A DNA stretch of 64,000 nt. Source: Flavisericum labens (GTDB taxonomy: Bacteria; Bacteroidota; Bacteroidia; Flavobacteriales; Flavobacteriaceae). The notes beneath the pieces were generated by a model. The model was not told the DNA's origin and did not search any database. It saw nothing but the letters and a program-made list of their open reading frames with translations. The DNA lies in assembly GCF_045446075.1 (NCBI RefSeq), contig NZ_JBJJBQ010000001.1:310001-374000 (forward strand), read 5' to 3'. Of this stretch, positions 17,586 through 27,673 are shown one piece after another. Every line of letters starts with the position of its first letter. The first letter of the stretch is position 1. Made by a program: the position numbers and the translations under genes.

Positions 17586-20500
17586 TTGAACAGAACTAAC
17601 CGAAAATCTTATAAACATTATACTTTTTTAGCTTTTGTTTTGTGTTTTGCCATTGGGTCTTGGGGGCAAGAGCCGGCTCAAGATTCTTTGCAAACGGGTT
17701 ATAACGTTGGGAGATTAAAAGTGCCAAACCCCGACAGTATTGAATCCAAATATACATACGACCCAGTAACCGACAGGTATATTTACACAGAAAAAATAGG
17801 AAGCTTCAACATTAACTACCCCATAATTTTAACACCTGACGAATACTACGCTTTGGTGGCGAGGGAAAATCTAAAAGGCTATTACAAAGAAAAGATTGAT
17901 GCTTTTGATGGAAAAAAGGAAGGCTCAGAAGAAGAGCAGAAAAACCTTTTGCCTGAATTTTACGTGAAATCCGATTTTTTTGAAACTATTTTTGGTAGTA
18001 ATGTTATTGAAGTCGTACCTCAAGGTTCGGTTGAAATGGATTTGGGGATTTTATTTTCCAAACAAGATAATCCATCCTTTTCACCACGAAATAGAAGCAA
18101 CTTCACCTTCGATTTCGACCAACGTATTAGTTTAAGTTTATTGGGTAAAGTGGGTACACGCCTTCAAGTAACCGCAAATTACGATACACAATCTACCTTT
18201 GATTTTCAAAATTTAATCAAGTTAGAATATACCCCAACAGAAGACGATATCATTCAAAAAATAGAAGTAGGTAATGTTAGTATGCCTTTAAATAGTTCTT
18301 TGATTACCGGGGCGCAAAGCTTGTTTGGTGTGAAAGCGCAGCTTCAATTCGGAAAAACTACGGTTACAGGTGTGTTTTCAGAACAAAAATCACAAGGCAA
18401 CACCGTTGTAGCTCAGGGTGGCGGAACATTGGAAGAATTTGAATTGTTCGCCAGAGATTACGATGAAAACAGGCACTTTTTTTTAGCGCAATATTTTAGG
18501 GATACCTATGATGCTTCTTTGGCAAACTACCCATTTATAAACAACAAAGGATTACAGATAACGAGATTGGAAGTTTGGGTAACCAACAGAAGTAACCGTA
18601 CTGAAAATGTTAGAAATATCGTGGCACTTCAAGATTTAGGGGAGAGCGATAAAGTATATTCTAATGTTGGCGTGTCTGCTGGTCCGGGTGCTTTCCCGGA
18701 TAATGGAAATAATGCATTCAACCCTACATCTATTGGTTCAGGGTCAGTGCTTACTGAACAGATTAGAGATATTTCCACGGCAGGACAAGGGTTTGGAAGT
18801 TTGTCATCAGAAGTGAATGAAGGCTTTGATTACGCTAAACTGGAAAATGCTAGAAAACTAAATCAGGGACAAGAATATACCTTGAATACCGAATTAGGCT
18901 ATATTTCGTTAAACCAGCGCTTAAATAACGATGAAATTCTAGCGGTTGCTTTTCAATATACAGTTGGAGGTAATGTTTACCAAGTTGGCGAATTTGCCAA
19001 TGATGGTGTTGATGCTACCGACGTTGAAACCAATAGTCAAGGCCAGGTAACTTCGGTTGTTAACTCTAGCTTAATATTAAAGATGCTAAAGAGTAGCATC
19101 ACAAATGTAGACTTACCGGTTTGGGACTTAATGATGAAAAACATCTATGACACGGGCGCGTACAATTTAAGTCAGGAAGATTTTAAACTGAACATTTTTT
19201 ACAACGAAGCGTCACCGTTGAATTATATTGAACCTGTTGGCGGTTCTGGTTTTGAATTCGATATCAATGGAAACCCAGTCAATGGGGCCACCCCAGAAGA
19301 CGATTTAATTCAAAACTCACCACTTTTAAGAGTCTTCAATTTAGATAAGTTGAATTTTAACAACGACCCGCAAACACGCGGTGATGGCTTTTTCGATTTT
19401 GTTCCCAGAATTACTGTTATTCCGCAAAACGGAAAGATTGTGTTTACCAGTGCCGAACCGTTTGGTGAATATCTCTTCAACGTTTTGGGAACGGGAACTT
19501 ACGACAATAACACCACATGGAACGAAAACCAACAAAAATATGTTTTCAGTACGCTATATAACAGTACAAAAACTGCGGCGTTAGAAGAGGCAGAAAAAAA
19601 CAAATTCAAAATTAAAGGACGCTACAAATCGAGTGGTGGAGACGGTATTCCAATAGGTTCATTTAATGTTCCAAGAGGCTCGGTGCGTGTTACTGCTGGT
19701 GGTCGCGTGCTGGTTGAAGGCATTGATTATACGGTGAATTATCAGTTGGGACGTGTTCAAATTTTAGATGAAGCTTTAAAAGCATCAAACACGCCAATTG
19801 AGGTTTCAACAGAAAACAATGCCGTTTTCGGTCAGCAAACCCGCCGTTTTACAGGATTTAATATTGAACATAAATTCAACGAAAACTTTGTATTGGGCGG
19901 TACACTTTTAAATCTAAACGAACGCCCAATCACACAAAAGGCGAATTACGGATCGGAGTCTATTAACAATACTATATTTGGTTTCAATGGAAATTACGCC
20001 ACCAAAGTGCCTTTTTTAACACGTTTGGCTAATAAACTGCCCAATATCGATACCGATGTAGAATCTAATTTATCGCTTCGAGGTGAATTCGCTTATTTAG
20101 CGCCAGGAGCTCCAAAAGGAACCAATTTAAATGGCGAGGCTACCTCGTATATCGATGATTTTGAGGGTTCGCAAAACGGTATCGATTTAACCTCGCAGCA
20201 ATCGTGGTTTTTATCAAGTAGACCAGTTGACCTTAGAGGCGATGGTGTAAACCCAGACCCAGAAGAGGATAATATAATAAATAACGGTTTTGGCAGGGCC
20301 ATGCTAAACTGGTATGTTATCGATCCTATTTTTTATACGAACAGACGTCCCGATGGTATAACCGACGATGACCTTTCAAATCTATATACAAGTCGAGTAT
20401 TTATTAACGAATTGTTTCCTGATAGGGATATTGTACAAGGTCAGAATTCAGTATTGTACTCGCTAGACTTGGCTTATTATCCAGACGAGAGAGGGCCATA

Positions 20501-23500
20501 TAACTTTGACCCTAACACTGCCGATGGTACAATTTCTGATCCTGAAAATTCATGGGCAGGCATCACGCGACAAATCACATCAACCGATTTTGAACAACAA
20601 AATGTAGAATATATCGATTTTTGGCTGCAAGACCCCTTTCAGGGTAATCCTAACAATCCAGGAGGTAAACTGGTGTTTAACCTTGGGAATATTTCGGAAG
20701 ATATTGTTCGAGATGGTAAAAAACTATACGAGAATGGCCTGCCAGAAGATGGGAACATAGATTTATTGCGCAAAACAACATGGGGTACCGTTACACCTCA
20801 AAACCAAAGTTTGGTCTATGCTTTCGATACCACTGGGCAAGAACGCGCCAATCAAGATGTAGGATATGATGGGTATAGCGATAATGATGAGGCTCCAATT
20901 TTAGAAAACCCAGATAATGACCCGAACATCAATCAGCTTAATACTATATATTCTGATTTTAGAGATTTAGAAGACCCTTCAAACGATAACTACACCTATT
21001 TCTTAAACGCTGAAGGTGGTATTTTTGAGCGTTACAAAAGATTTAATGGGGTAGATGGCAACACGCCCGACACCTTTTCAAATACAAATAGAGGCGCCAA
21101 CACACAACCCGATGTCGAAGACATTAATCGTGACAACACCATGAACACGATTGATAGCTATTTTGAATATGAATTAAATCTTACCAGACAAAATTTGCCA
21201 GAAACCCTTGAGGAATTTGAAAACCTTCCGGATTCCAATCCATTAAAGCAATTTTTAAGGGACTTTAAACAAAGACAGCGTAGTTTTCCAAATGGCGATT
21301 CTGAAAATGTAAGGTGGTATCAGTTTAGAATTCCTGTTGAGGGTGCTCACGCCAAAGCAATTGGAGGGATTAGCGATTTAAGGTCGGTGCGATTTACAAG
21401 AATTTATCTAAAAGAATTTCAAGAGCCAACTGTATTCCGTTTTGGTACATTAGATTTGGTGCGTAGTGATTGGAGAAGATTCACCCAGCCTCTAGACAAA
21501 GATGACCCAGATCCAAGTGACCCTCAAACTGATTTTTCGGTTGGTGTTATAGGAACCATTGAAAACGAAGGAAGCTACGACAGGCCACCTGGTATTGAGC
21601 CTGAAGAGTTGTTTAATAACAACACCGTGGTACGTCAAAATGAACAATCTTTAGTAACAAAAGTATGTAACCTAGAATCTGAAGATGCCAGAGCGGCATT
21701 CAAAAACATTGATTTGGATATGCGCCAATACAAACGCATCAGGATGTTTATGCATGCTGAAGACGGCGATGATTCAGGTACAGGAAATCTAACCGATGGC
21801 GATTTGGTTGGTTTTATCAGGATGGGTAATGACCTTACTGAAAACTATTATCAAATTGAAATACCGCTGGTAGTTTCAACTTCAACAACAAGAGAAGGAC
21901 TCTGGCCAACCGAAAATGAAATAAACCTGCCTATTGAAATATTGGGAAAAGTTAAGGCACAAGGCATTTCAGATATGACTTTAGCCAATGAAGACCCAAC
22001 CTTTTATGACATCGTAGATGGCGAATTGGTTTTAGCGACCAACCCTTTTGGGGGTTATACCATCAACCAACATCGTGTGGGGGTAAAGGGGAATCCGAGT
22101 TTTGGTGATATTAGAACCTTAATGGTTGGTGTAAAAAATGCATCGGGTGATGATAATACTTGCGCCGAAATTTGGTTTAATGAATTACGTCTTTCCGATT
22201 TAGATAATGAAGGCGGTTGGGCGGCTGTAGTTAGTATGGACGGTAATATTGCCGATTTTGCAAACGTTAGTGCTACAGCAAGACAAAGCACCTCTGGTTT
22301 TGGTGGCTTAGAGCAAGGGCCTAGCCAACGTAGTTTAGAGGATGTAAAGCAGTATGATGTTGTAACGAATGTTAATGTTGGTCAACTTTTACCAAAGGAA
22401 TGGGGTATACAATTACCGTTTAATTATGGACAAAGTGAAGAGTTGATTACACCAAAGTACGATCAATTTTATAAAGATTTGACCTTGGATTCGAGATTGG
22501 AAGCCGCCAATGATAATGCTCAACGTGAAAGGGTAAAAAAGCAATCGGAAGATTATACCAAGCGACAAAGCATTAACTTTATTGGGGTTAGAAAAAATAG
22601 GACTACAGATAAAGAACCTCGTTTTTATGACGTTGAGAATGTTACTTTAAACTACTCTTATAATAAAGTGGAGCACCGTGATTTCGAAATTGAAAACTCG
22701 GTAAACAAAACCTTAAGGGTTGGAGCCAATTACGCACATAATTTCAATCCAGTAAAAGTAGAGCCTTTTAAAAATAACGATTCACTTTTTAGAAATAAAT
22801 ATTGGAAAATCATTAAAGATTTCAACCTAAATTTAATGCCATCTAGTTTTGTCGTAAATACCGATATTAATAGGCAATTCAACAGGCAAAAGTTTAGAGA
22901 AGTTGATTTAACAGGTGATAATATTGGTATTGAAGAGTTGTTCAGAAGAAATTATACGTTCGATTTTCAATACACTATCAATTACAATTTAACTGATGCC
23001 TTACAGCTTAACTTTACGGCCGCAAACAACAACATTGTTAGAAATTATTTTAAAGACAACGATTTAATCCGAGGCGAACAGGACGACAGATTGGATGTTT
23101 GGGATGGCTTGTTGGATGTGGGCGACCCGAATAGGCAAACCCAAAACCTGGGTGTCACCTATCAATTGCCAATAAACAAAATTCCAACCTTTAGTTTTAT
23201 TGATGCTACTTATCAATATACTGGAAGTTTCCAATGGCAAAAGGGATCGGATTTGTTTGGGAATGTTGAATTGGATGGGCAATTCTATGATCTTGGAAAT
23301 ACCGTCCAAAACTCCAACGTGCACAATATTAATGTGTCATTGGACATGAACCAATTCTATAAACACATTGGGTTGGTTAAAAAACCTGTTAGAACGGTGA
23401 GGCGAAGAGCAGCAACACCTGGTGGACTTCCGGAAGGTAATGCGAAAAATAATAAAGCTCCAAAACCCAAAAATAAATCACTAACAAAAATATTAAATGC

Positions 23501-24872
23501 TGGTGTTGATATTTTAACCAGCGTAAAGCGAATCCAGGCAAGCTACTCTGAAAACAACGGAATATTTTTACCTGGTTACACCAGAACACCTGGTTTTATA
23601 GGAACACTAAAGCCAACCGTTGGCTTTACTTTTGGTAGCCAGAGCGATGTACGCTATCTAGCGGCAAGACGTGGTTGGTTAACTGTTTTTCCAGAGTTTA
23701 ATCAGCAATACACAGCTACAAACACCAAGCAATTGGATTTATCGGCCAGTTTGCAACCTGTTACGGATTTAAAAATTGATTTAATTGGAAATAGGGCTTA
23801 TTATGAAAATTATGCCGAAAATTATAATGTACAAAATGGCATTTATAATTCATTAACTCCAAATACATTTGGGAATTTTAATATTTCAACGGTGTTGATT
23901 AAAACGGCATTTAGTAAAAGTGACGAAACACAATCTGCTGCGTTTAATGATTTTAGGTCAAACAGGTTGAAGGTGGCAGAGCGTTTGGCAGAAGAATTTT
24001 ATGGCACAACAGCCTATGAAAGAGACCCAGAAGATAATTTCCCTTTAGGTTTTGGAAAAAATAGCCAAAAAGTTCTGTTACCAGCATTTTTAGCAGCCTA
24101 TTCTGGGCAAGATGCCAACAAGGTCAAAACTTCTGCTTTTAGAGATGTACCTATACCAAACTGGGATTTAAAGTACACGGGCTTCATGAAGTTCGAGTGG
24201 TTTAAAAAACGTTTTAAACGATTCTCGTTAACGCATGGGTACCGTTCAACTTATACCGTTAATCAATTCAATACCAATTTAAATTTAACCGAAAGCGACG
24301 TGCCTGTTCCCGGAGCATCATATTCTGATCAAGTGCCAGGGTCAAAAGACCAATCAGGTAATTTTAAAAATGCCCGTTTGTTTAGTAATATTAATTTAAC
24401 GGAAATGTTCAGTCCGTTGGTGCGATTGGATTTTGAAATGAATAACTCGGTAAAAATTCTGGCTGAGATTAAAAAGGACCGACTGCTTTCATTAAGTTTT
24501 GATAATAATTTAATGACAGAAGTGTTGGGTAACGAATATGTTTTAGGGTTAGGCTATCGCATAAAAGATTTGCGTATCCGTTCTAAACTGGCCGGGCCGC
24601 GTAAACGCATTGTAAGCGATTTGAATATGAAAGCTGATATCTCGGTGCGTGACAATAAAACCATCATCAGGTATTTAGATTTAGAGAACAATCAAATCAC
24701 CTCTGGCCAAACCATTTGGGGCCTGAAATATTCGGCTGATTATGCTTTTAGTAAAAACCTAACCGGTATCTTTTATTTCGATTACACGTTTTCCGATTAT
24801 GCTATTTCAACGGCATTTCCACAAACAACTATTCGGTCTGGGCTTACTCTAAGGTATAATTTCGGCAATTAA
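17586..24872 (+). CDS. sprA: SprA, type IX secretion translocon outer-membrane protein
   Basis: Very large outer-membrane barrel that is the protein-conducting channel of type IX secretion and is needed for gliding in flavobacteria (Sov in Porphyromonas). The 2428-aa length is close to the roughly 2400 aa known for F. johnsoniae SprA. Residues about 1-28 are a signal peptide (FLAFVLCFAIGSWGQ). The rest is beta-rich, with segments typical of the family such as YIDDFEGSQNGIDL, QSWFLSSRPVD and a C-terminal strand SGLTLRYNFGN. The only plausible start is TTG at 17586: the next ATG in frame lies beyond the signal peptide. ruvA ends 6 bp upstream. There are no frameshifts. gcvH follows with its own promoter. 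Confidence 0.95.
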   Translation: MNRTNRKSYKHYTFLAFVLCFAIGSWGQEPAQDSLQTGYNVGRLKVPNPDSIESKYTYDPVTDRYIYTEKIGSFNINYPIILTPDEYYALVARENLKGYYKEKIDAFDGKKEGSEEEQKNLLPEFYVKSDFFETIFGSNVIEVVPQGSVEMDLGILFSKQDNPSFSPRNRSNFTFDFDQRISLSLLGKVGTRLQVTANYDTQSTFDFQNLIKLEYTPTEDDIIQKIEVGNVSMPLNSSLITGAQSLFGVKAQLQFGKTTVTGVFSEQKSQGNTVVAQGGGTLEEFELFARDYDENRHFFLAQYFRDTYDASLANYPFINNKGLQITRLEVWVTNRSNRTENVRNIVALQDLGESDKVYSNVGVSAGPGAFPDNGNNAFNPTSIGSGSVLTEQIRDISTAGQGFGSLSSEVNEGFDYAKLENARKLNQGQEYTLNTELGYISLNQRLNNDEILAVAFQYTVGGNVYQVGEFANDGVDATDVETNSQGQVTSVVNSSLILKMLKSSITNVDLPVWDLMMKNIYDTGAYNLSQEDFKLNIFYNEASPLNYIEPVGGSGFEFDINGNPVNGATPEDDLIQNSPLLRVFNLDKLNFNNDPQTRGDGFFDFVPRITVIPQNGKIVFTSAEPFGEYLFNVLGTGTYDNNTTWNENQQKYVFSTLYNSTKTAALEEAEKNKFKIKGRYKSSGGDGIPIGSFNVPRGSVRVTAGGRVLVEGIDYTVNYQLGRVQILDEALKASNTPIEVSTENNAVFGQQTRRFTGFNIEHKFNENFVLGGTLLNLNERPITQKANYGSESINNTIFGFNGNYATKVPFLTRLANKLPNIDTDVESNLSLRGEFAYLAPGAPKGTNLNGEATSYIDDFEGSQNGIDLTSQQSWFLSSRPVDLRGDGVNPDPEEDNIINNGFGRAMLNWYVIDPIFYTNRRPDGITDDDLSNLYTSRVFINELFPDRDIVQGQNSVLYSLDLAYYPDERGPYNFDPNTADGTISDPENSWAGITRQITSTDFEQQNVEYIDFWLQDPFQGNPNNPGGKLVFNLGNISEDIVRDGKKLYENGLPEDGNIDLLRKTTWGTVTPQNQSLVYAFDTTGQERANQDVGYDGYSDNDEAPILENPDNDPNINQLNTIYSDFRDLEDPSNDNYTYFLNAEGGIFERYKRFNGVDGNTPDTFSNTNRGANTQPDVEDINRDNTMNTIDSYFEYELNLTRQNLPETLEEFENLPDSNPLKQFLRDFKQRQRSFPNGDSENVRWYQFRIPVEGAHAKAIGGISDLRSVRFTRIYLKEFQEPTVFRFGTLDLVRSDWRRFTQPLDKDDPDPSDPQTDFSVGVIGTIENEGSYDRPPGIEPEELFNNNTVVRQNEQSLVTKVCNLESEDARAAFKNIDLDMRQYKRIRMFMHAEDGDDSGTGNLTDGDLVGFIRMGNDLTENYYQIEIPLVVSTSTTREGLWPTENEINLPIEILGKVKAQGISDMTLANEDPTFYDIVDGELVLATNPFGGYTINQHRVGVKGNPSFGDIRTLMVGVKNASGDDNTCAEIWFNELRLSDLDNEGGWAAVVSMDGNIADFANVSATARQSTSGFGGLEQGPSQRSLEDVKQYDVVTNVNVGQLLPKEWGIQLPFNYGQSEELITPKYDQFYKDLTLDSRLEAANDNAQRERVKKQSEDYTKRQSINFIGVRKNRTTDKEPRFYDVENVTLNYSYNKVEHRDFEIENSVNKTLRVGANYAHNFNPVKVEPFKNNDSLFRNKYWKIIKDFNLNLMPSSFVVNTDINRQFNRQKFREVDLTGDNIGIEELFRRNYTFDFQYTINYNLTDALQLNFTAANNNIVRNYFKDNDLIRGEQDDRLDVWDGLLDVGDPNRQTQNLGVTYQLPINKIPTFSFIDATYQYTGSFQWQKGSDLFGNVELDGQFYDLGNTVQNSNVHNINVSLDMNQFYKHIGLVKKPVRTVRRRAATPGGLPEGNAKNNKAPKPKNKSLTKILNAGVDILTSVKRIQASYSENNGIFLPGYTRTPGFIGTLKPTVGFTFGSQSDVRYLAARRGWLTVFPEFNQQYTATNTKQLDLSASLQPVTDLKIDLIGNRAYYENYAENYNVQNGIYNSLTPNTFGNFNISTVLIKTAFSKSDETQSAAFNDFRSNRLKVAERLAEEFYGTTAYERDPEDNFPLGFGKNSQKVLLPAFLAAYSGQDANKVKTSAFRDVPIPNWDLKYTGFMKFEWFKKRFKRFSLTHGYRSTYTVNQFNTNLNLTESDVPVPGASYSDQVPGSKDQSGNFKNARLFSNINLTEMFSPLVRLDFEMNNSVKILAEIKKDRLLSLSFDNNLMTEVLGNEYVLGLGYRIKDLRIRSKLAGPRKRIVSDLNMKADISVRDNKTIIRYLDLENNQITSGQTIWGLKYSADYAFSKNLTGIFYFDYTFSDYAISTAFPQTTIRSGLTLRYNFGN

Positions 24873-24883
24873 CACACTTTATA

Positions 24884-24914
24884 TTTGAATTTTACAAGTG
24901 AATAGATACATTTG
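24884..24914 (+). promoter_or_regulatory. Consensus Bacteroidota promoter for gcvH
   Basis: TTTG (24884-24887), a 19-bp spacer, then TACATTTG (24907-24914), 28 bp before the gcvH ATG. This is the best match in the window to the -33/-7 consensus of this phylum. Confidence 0.75.
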
Positions 24915-24942
24915 CTGAAATAAAATTTAATAAAAAAATAAT

Positions 24943-25323
24943 ATGAACATTCCTTCCGAATTAAAGTATACAAAAGACCACGAGTGGGTGTCTATTGAGG
25001 ATGATATTGCCACCATTGGAATAACCGATTTTGCGCAAAGCGAATTGGGTGATATTGTTTATGTAGAGGTTGAAACTTTGGACGAGACTTTGGATGCCGA
25101 AGAAATTTTTGGAACGGTTGAGGCCGTAAAGACGGTATCCGACTTGTTTTTGCCACTTTCAGGTGAAGTTATTGAGTTTAACGAATCGTTGGAAGATGAG
25201 CCAGAAAAAGTAAATACGGACCCCTACGGTAAAGGCTGGATGATAAAAGTGAAATTGTCGGATGCTGAAGAGGTAAACGGATTGATGTCTGCTGATGATT
25301 ATAAGGCTCTCATAGGTGCTTAA
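24943..25323 (+). CDS. gcvH: Glycine cleavage system H protein
   Basis: Lipoyl carrier that shuttles the aminomethyl group between the P and T proteins of glycine cleavage. The 126-aa length is normal. The lipoyl-lysine region GTVEAVKTVSDL places the modified Lys at 63. The N-terminal SELKYTKDHEWV is also typical. Partner genes gcvP and gcvT are not in the window. It overlaps the following vanZ-like gene by 8 bp. Confidence 0.97.
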   Translation: MNIPSELKYTKDHEWVSIEDDIATIGITDFAQSELGDIVYVEVETLDETLDAEEIFGTVEAVKTVSDLFLPLSGEVIEFNESLEDEPEKVNTDPYGKGWMIKVKLSDAEEVNGLMSADDYKALIGA

Positions 25324-25693
25324 AAAGCTAATTCTCTGGGTAACTTTATTGTATACTTTGGCTCTAACAGCCATGTGCCTTGTACGTTTAAAAGATGTTC
25401 CTAATCTTGGGGTCTCTTTTGGCGATAAGCTATTTCACTTTTTGGCCTATGGTCTTTTAACCTGTTTATGGTTTGGCACTTTCTTTTTTAATATGAGGCT
25501 TAAAAAATCTAAAGCTATTGGATATGCATTGATTTTCTCAATGATTTTTGGTATAATTATTGAAGTATTACAAGGTACGGCCACAGATTATAGAGCTTTT
25601 GATGTTTATGATGTCCTTGCCAATGGTTTCGGTGCTTTATTAACTGCCGTAGCACTGTGGTTGAGTGAAAAATTACAAGTTAAAAACCAATAA
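25316..25693 (+). CDS. VanZ-like family membrane protein
   Basis: Small integral membrane protein of 125 aa with about four hydrophobic helices. The pattern DKLFHFLAYGLLTCLWFG ... FGIIIEVLQG ... RAFDVYDVLANGFGALL is the VanZ-like signature. The start is GTG at 25316, inside the end of gcvH, so it is probably translationally coupled. VanZ itself gives low teicoplanin resistance in enterococci; the role of chromosomal homologues in Bacteroidota is not known. The gene follows gcvH in related genomes, as far as I recall. Confidence 0.85.
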   Translation: MLKKLILWVTLLYTLALTAMCLVRLKDVPNLGVSFGDKLFHFLAYGLLTCLWFGTFFFNMRLKKSKAIGYALIFSMIFGIIIEVLQGTATDYRAFDVYDVLANGFGALLTAVALWLSEKLQVKNQ

Positions 25694-25752
25694 AGACTTG
25701 CTTTTTTGGCAAATAAATGGTTAAATTAGCAATCTTGATAAACGAATAAATT

Positions 25753-26472
25753 ATGGAACCTAAAAAAAATCCTAAAGCAAATGTTGGACGTAACAGTTCA
25801 CTTTATTTCGCCATTGGCTTAGCGTTAATGCTATTCATTACCAATTATGCCATTAATTACAAAACCTATGATAAATCTGATATAGATATAGGTATGGTAA
25901 ATATGGAGGAGGAGCTTGAAGAAGAAATTCCTTTAACAGAACAAATACAAACCCCGCCACCTCCACCGCCACCACCAGCCGCACCTGAGGTGATTGAAAT
26001 TGTTGAAGATGAAGTTGAGGTTGAAGAAACGGTAATAGAATCTACAGAGGTTGATCAAGAAACTGAAATCGTAGAGGTGGAAGAAGTTGAGGTTGTAGAG
26101 GTTGAGGAAGATATTGATGTACCATTTTCAGTAATTGAAAATGTGCCGGTTTTTCCAGGTTGTGAAAAAGGAAGTAACAACGAGAAAAGAGCATGTATGT
26201 CTAAAAAAATATCTCAATTTGTAAATAAAAAGTTTAATACAGATTTGGCCAGCGATTTAGGTTTATCAGGAAGACAACGTATTAATGTTATTTTTAAAAT
26301 AGACAAAACAGGTACAGTTACAGGTATTCGTGCCAGAGCACCGCACCCAGGTTTAGAAAGAGAAGCTAAGCGTGTTATTGGACTGTTGCCAAAAATGAAA
26401 CCAGGTAAGCAACGTGGTAAGCCAGTAAACGTTCCTTACTCTTTACCAATTATTTTCCAAGTTCAAGATTAA
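25753..26472 (+). CDS. TonB-family energy transducer
   Basis: Inner-membrane anchored protein that passes proton-motive energy to TonB-dependent outer-membrane transporters. In the 239-aa protein one helix is seen near residues 17-35 (SLYFAIGLALMLFITNYAI), then a Pro run (TPPPPPPPPAAPE) and a highly acidic spacer rich in Glu-Val. A TonB C-terminal domain follows from about 130 (PVFPGCEKGSNNEKR; INVIFKIDKTGTVTGI; VNVPYSLPIIFQV). No exbB or exbD is nearby. It is paralogous to the next gene, and the same PxFPxCE plus TonB_C block recurs in the third gene, suggesting local duplication. Confidence 0.9.
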   Translation: MEPKKNPKANVGRNSSLYFAIGLALMLFITNYAINYKTYDKSDIDIGMVNMEEELEEEIPLTEQIQTPPPPPPPPAAPEVIEIVEDEVEVEETVIESTEVDQETEIVEVEEVEVVEVEEDIDVPFSVIENVPVFPGCEKGSNNEKRACMSKKISQFVNKKFNTDLASDLGLSGRQRINVIFKIDKTGTVTGIRARAPHPGLEREAKRVIGLLPKMKPGKQRGKPVNVPYSLPIIFQVQD

Positions 26473-26485
26473 CTTGAAAAAATAT

Positions 26486-26510
26486 TCATTAATGCGATTA
26501 GCATTAATGA
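26486..26510. terminator. AT-rich perfect hairpin after the first tonB
   Basis: TCATTAATGC (26486-26495) pairs with GCATTAATGA (26501-26510) over loop gatta. It is low in GC and followed by a weak T stretch, so it may be a weak terminator or 3' stabiliser. Confidence 0.45.
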
Positions 26511-26523
26511 TTTAATAGAAATT

Positions 26524-26549
26524 GTCATTCCCGCGGAAGCGGGAATCCA
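26524..26549. repeat. REP-like element, cattcccgc family
   Basis: ATTCCCGC (26527-26534), loop ggaa, GCGGGAAT (26539-26546), with gtc before and cc after. The same design occurs at 35617-35636. It matches the widespread gtcattcccgc...gcgggaatcc type of intergenic repeat. Confidence 0.7.
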
Positions 26550-26563
26550 AAAAAATAAATATT

Positions 26564-26591
26564 AGCCCTGAGAAAACCTCAGGGCTTTTTT
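26564..26591 (+). terminator. Terminator 1 between the tonB paralogues
   Basis: AGCCCTGAG (26564-26572) pairs with CTCAGGGCT (26578-26586) over loop aaaac, followed by a T run. Confidence 0.88.
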
Positions 26592-26601
26592 CATAAAATC
26601 A

Positions 26602-26637
26602 AAATCCCGTTACGAACTGTAACGGGATTTCTTTTTG
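26602..26637 (+). terminator. Terminator 2 between the tonB paralogues
   Basis: AAATCCCGTTAC (26602-26613) pairs perfectly with GTAACGGGATTT (26619-26630) over loop gaact, then ctttttgg. Two terminators in a row separate the two tonB genes, so they are transcribed independently. Confidence 0.82.
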
Positions 26638-26688
26638 GTATGCTTATTGTGACTTTATCATAATATTAACATTTAAACTATAATTATT

Positions 26689-27486
26689 ATGAGAAATCAA
26701 AAAGATTCTCACGACACCATTCGGCAAAATGGACACGTCGTGAAAAAATCACAAAAGCATGACACAAATTTACAAAAAAACTCCACCCTTTACTTCCAAA
26801 TAGGGTTGATTGTATGTTTACTAACCGCTTATGGCTTGTTAGAAATGGAGTTTGAAACAAAATCTGTGGATATTGTGAGTACTATTGCAATTGAAGATGA
26901 TTTTGCCGAAGTTTCAATTGAAAATTTTGAAGTTTATGAAGAATCAAAACCTGAACCGCAAGAGAAGTTGCAAAAGGAAGTTAAATTAATTGATGAAATA
27001 GATGAAGTGGATAATGATTATAAAATTGAAAAAGAATTGAATGTCGTTACAGCGGAGCAAAATACTTCACCTGATAAACCCATTGACCCTGGCAAGGTTA
27101 ATGTAGTTGATAAGCCCGAAGAGGAAAATATCCCTGTGGCTTTCATCCAAAATGTACCCATTTATCCAGGGTGTGAAAAATCTAAAAGCAATGATGAGCG
27201 CAGAAAATGCATGTCTGATAAAATCACCAAGCTGATTCAGAGAAAATTTGAGGGCGGAAATATTGCATCCGATTATGGATTAACTGGAAAACAAAAGATC
27301 TTTGTAAGATTCACGGTTGATAAAACAGGACATGTAAAAGATATTCAAACAAAGGCGCCCATTCCAGAGCTTCGTGAAGAAGCCAAACGGGTTATTAAAT
27401 TAATACCGGAAATGACGCCTGGTAGGCAAAACAACAAAAATGTTGGTGTTGTATATGATGTACCCATCATATTTCAAGTCGAGTAA
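26689..27486 (+). CDS. Second TonB-family energy transducer
   Basis: Paralogue of the gene at 25753, 265 aa. A hydrophobic anchor is seen near residues 40-58 (LYFQIGLIVCLLTAYGL) after a longer, His- and Lys-rich cytoplasmic leader. An acidic and Lys-rich spacer without a poly-Pro run follows, and a TonB C-terminal domain from about 150 (PIYPGCEKSKSNDERRKC; IFVRFTVDKTGHVKDIQ; VGVVYDVPIIFQV). It probably serves a particular set of TonB-dependent receptors. Two terminators isolate it from the first copy. I recall only one tonB between vanZ and remB in F. johnsoniae, which would make this the extra copy. Confidence 0.88.
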   Translation: MRNQKDSHDTIRQNGHVVKKSQKHDTNLQKNSTLYFQIGLIVCLLTAYGLLEMEFETKSVDIVSTIAIEDDFAEVSIENFEVYEESKPEPQEKLQKEVKLIDEIDEVDNDYKIEKELNVVTAEQNTSPDKPIDPGKVNVVDKPEEENIPVAFIQNVPIYPGCEKSKSNDERRKCMSDKITKLIQRKFEGGNIASDYGLTGKQKIFVRFTVDKTGHVKDIQTKAPIPELREEAKRVIKLIPEMTPGRQNNKNVGVVYDVPIIFQVE

Positions 27487-27511
27487 ATGACATTACAATT
27501 CATTGTACTCA

Positions 27512-27547
27512 AAACCGTTATTACATGATGTAATAGCGGTTTTTTTA
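27512..27547 (+). terminator. Terminator after the second tonB
   Basis: AAACCGTTATTACA (27512-27525) pairs with TGTAATAGCGGTTT over loop tga with one G-T wobble, running into seven T residues. Confidence 0.88.
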
Positions 27548-27673
27548 TCTCAACACCCTATTTTTATTCAAAAATGAACTCTTTGAACTTATTCATTTGC
27601 CGATTTTTATAAGCATCACGAATCTAAAAAAATATAGTATCTTTCAGCCCTAAATTAACGCTTAATAACTAAC

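Noticed and set aside
26473..26688. Riboswitch or small RNA between the tonB paralogues
   Set aside because: The structure is explained by one weak hairpin, one REP-like element and two terminators; no known riboswitch core was seen.
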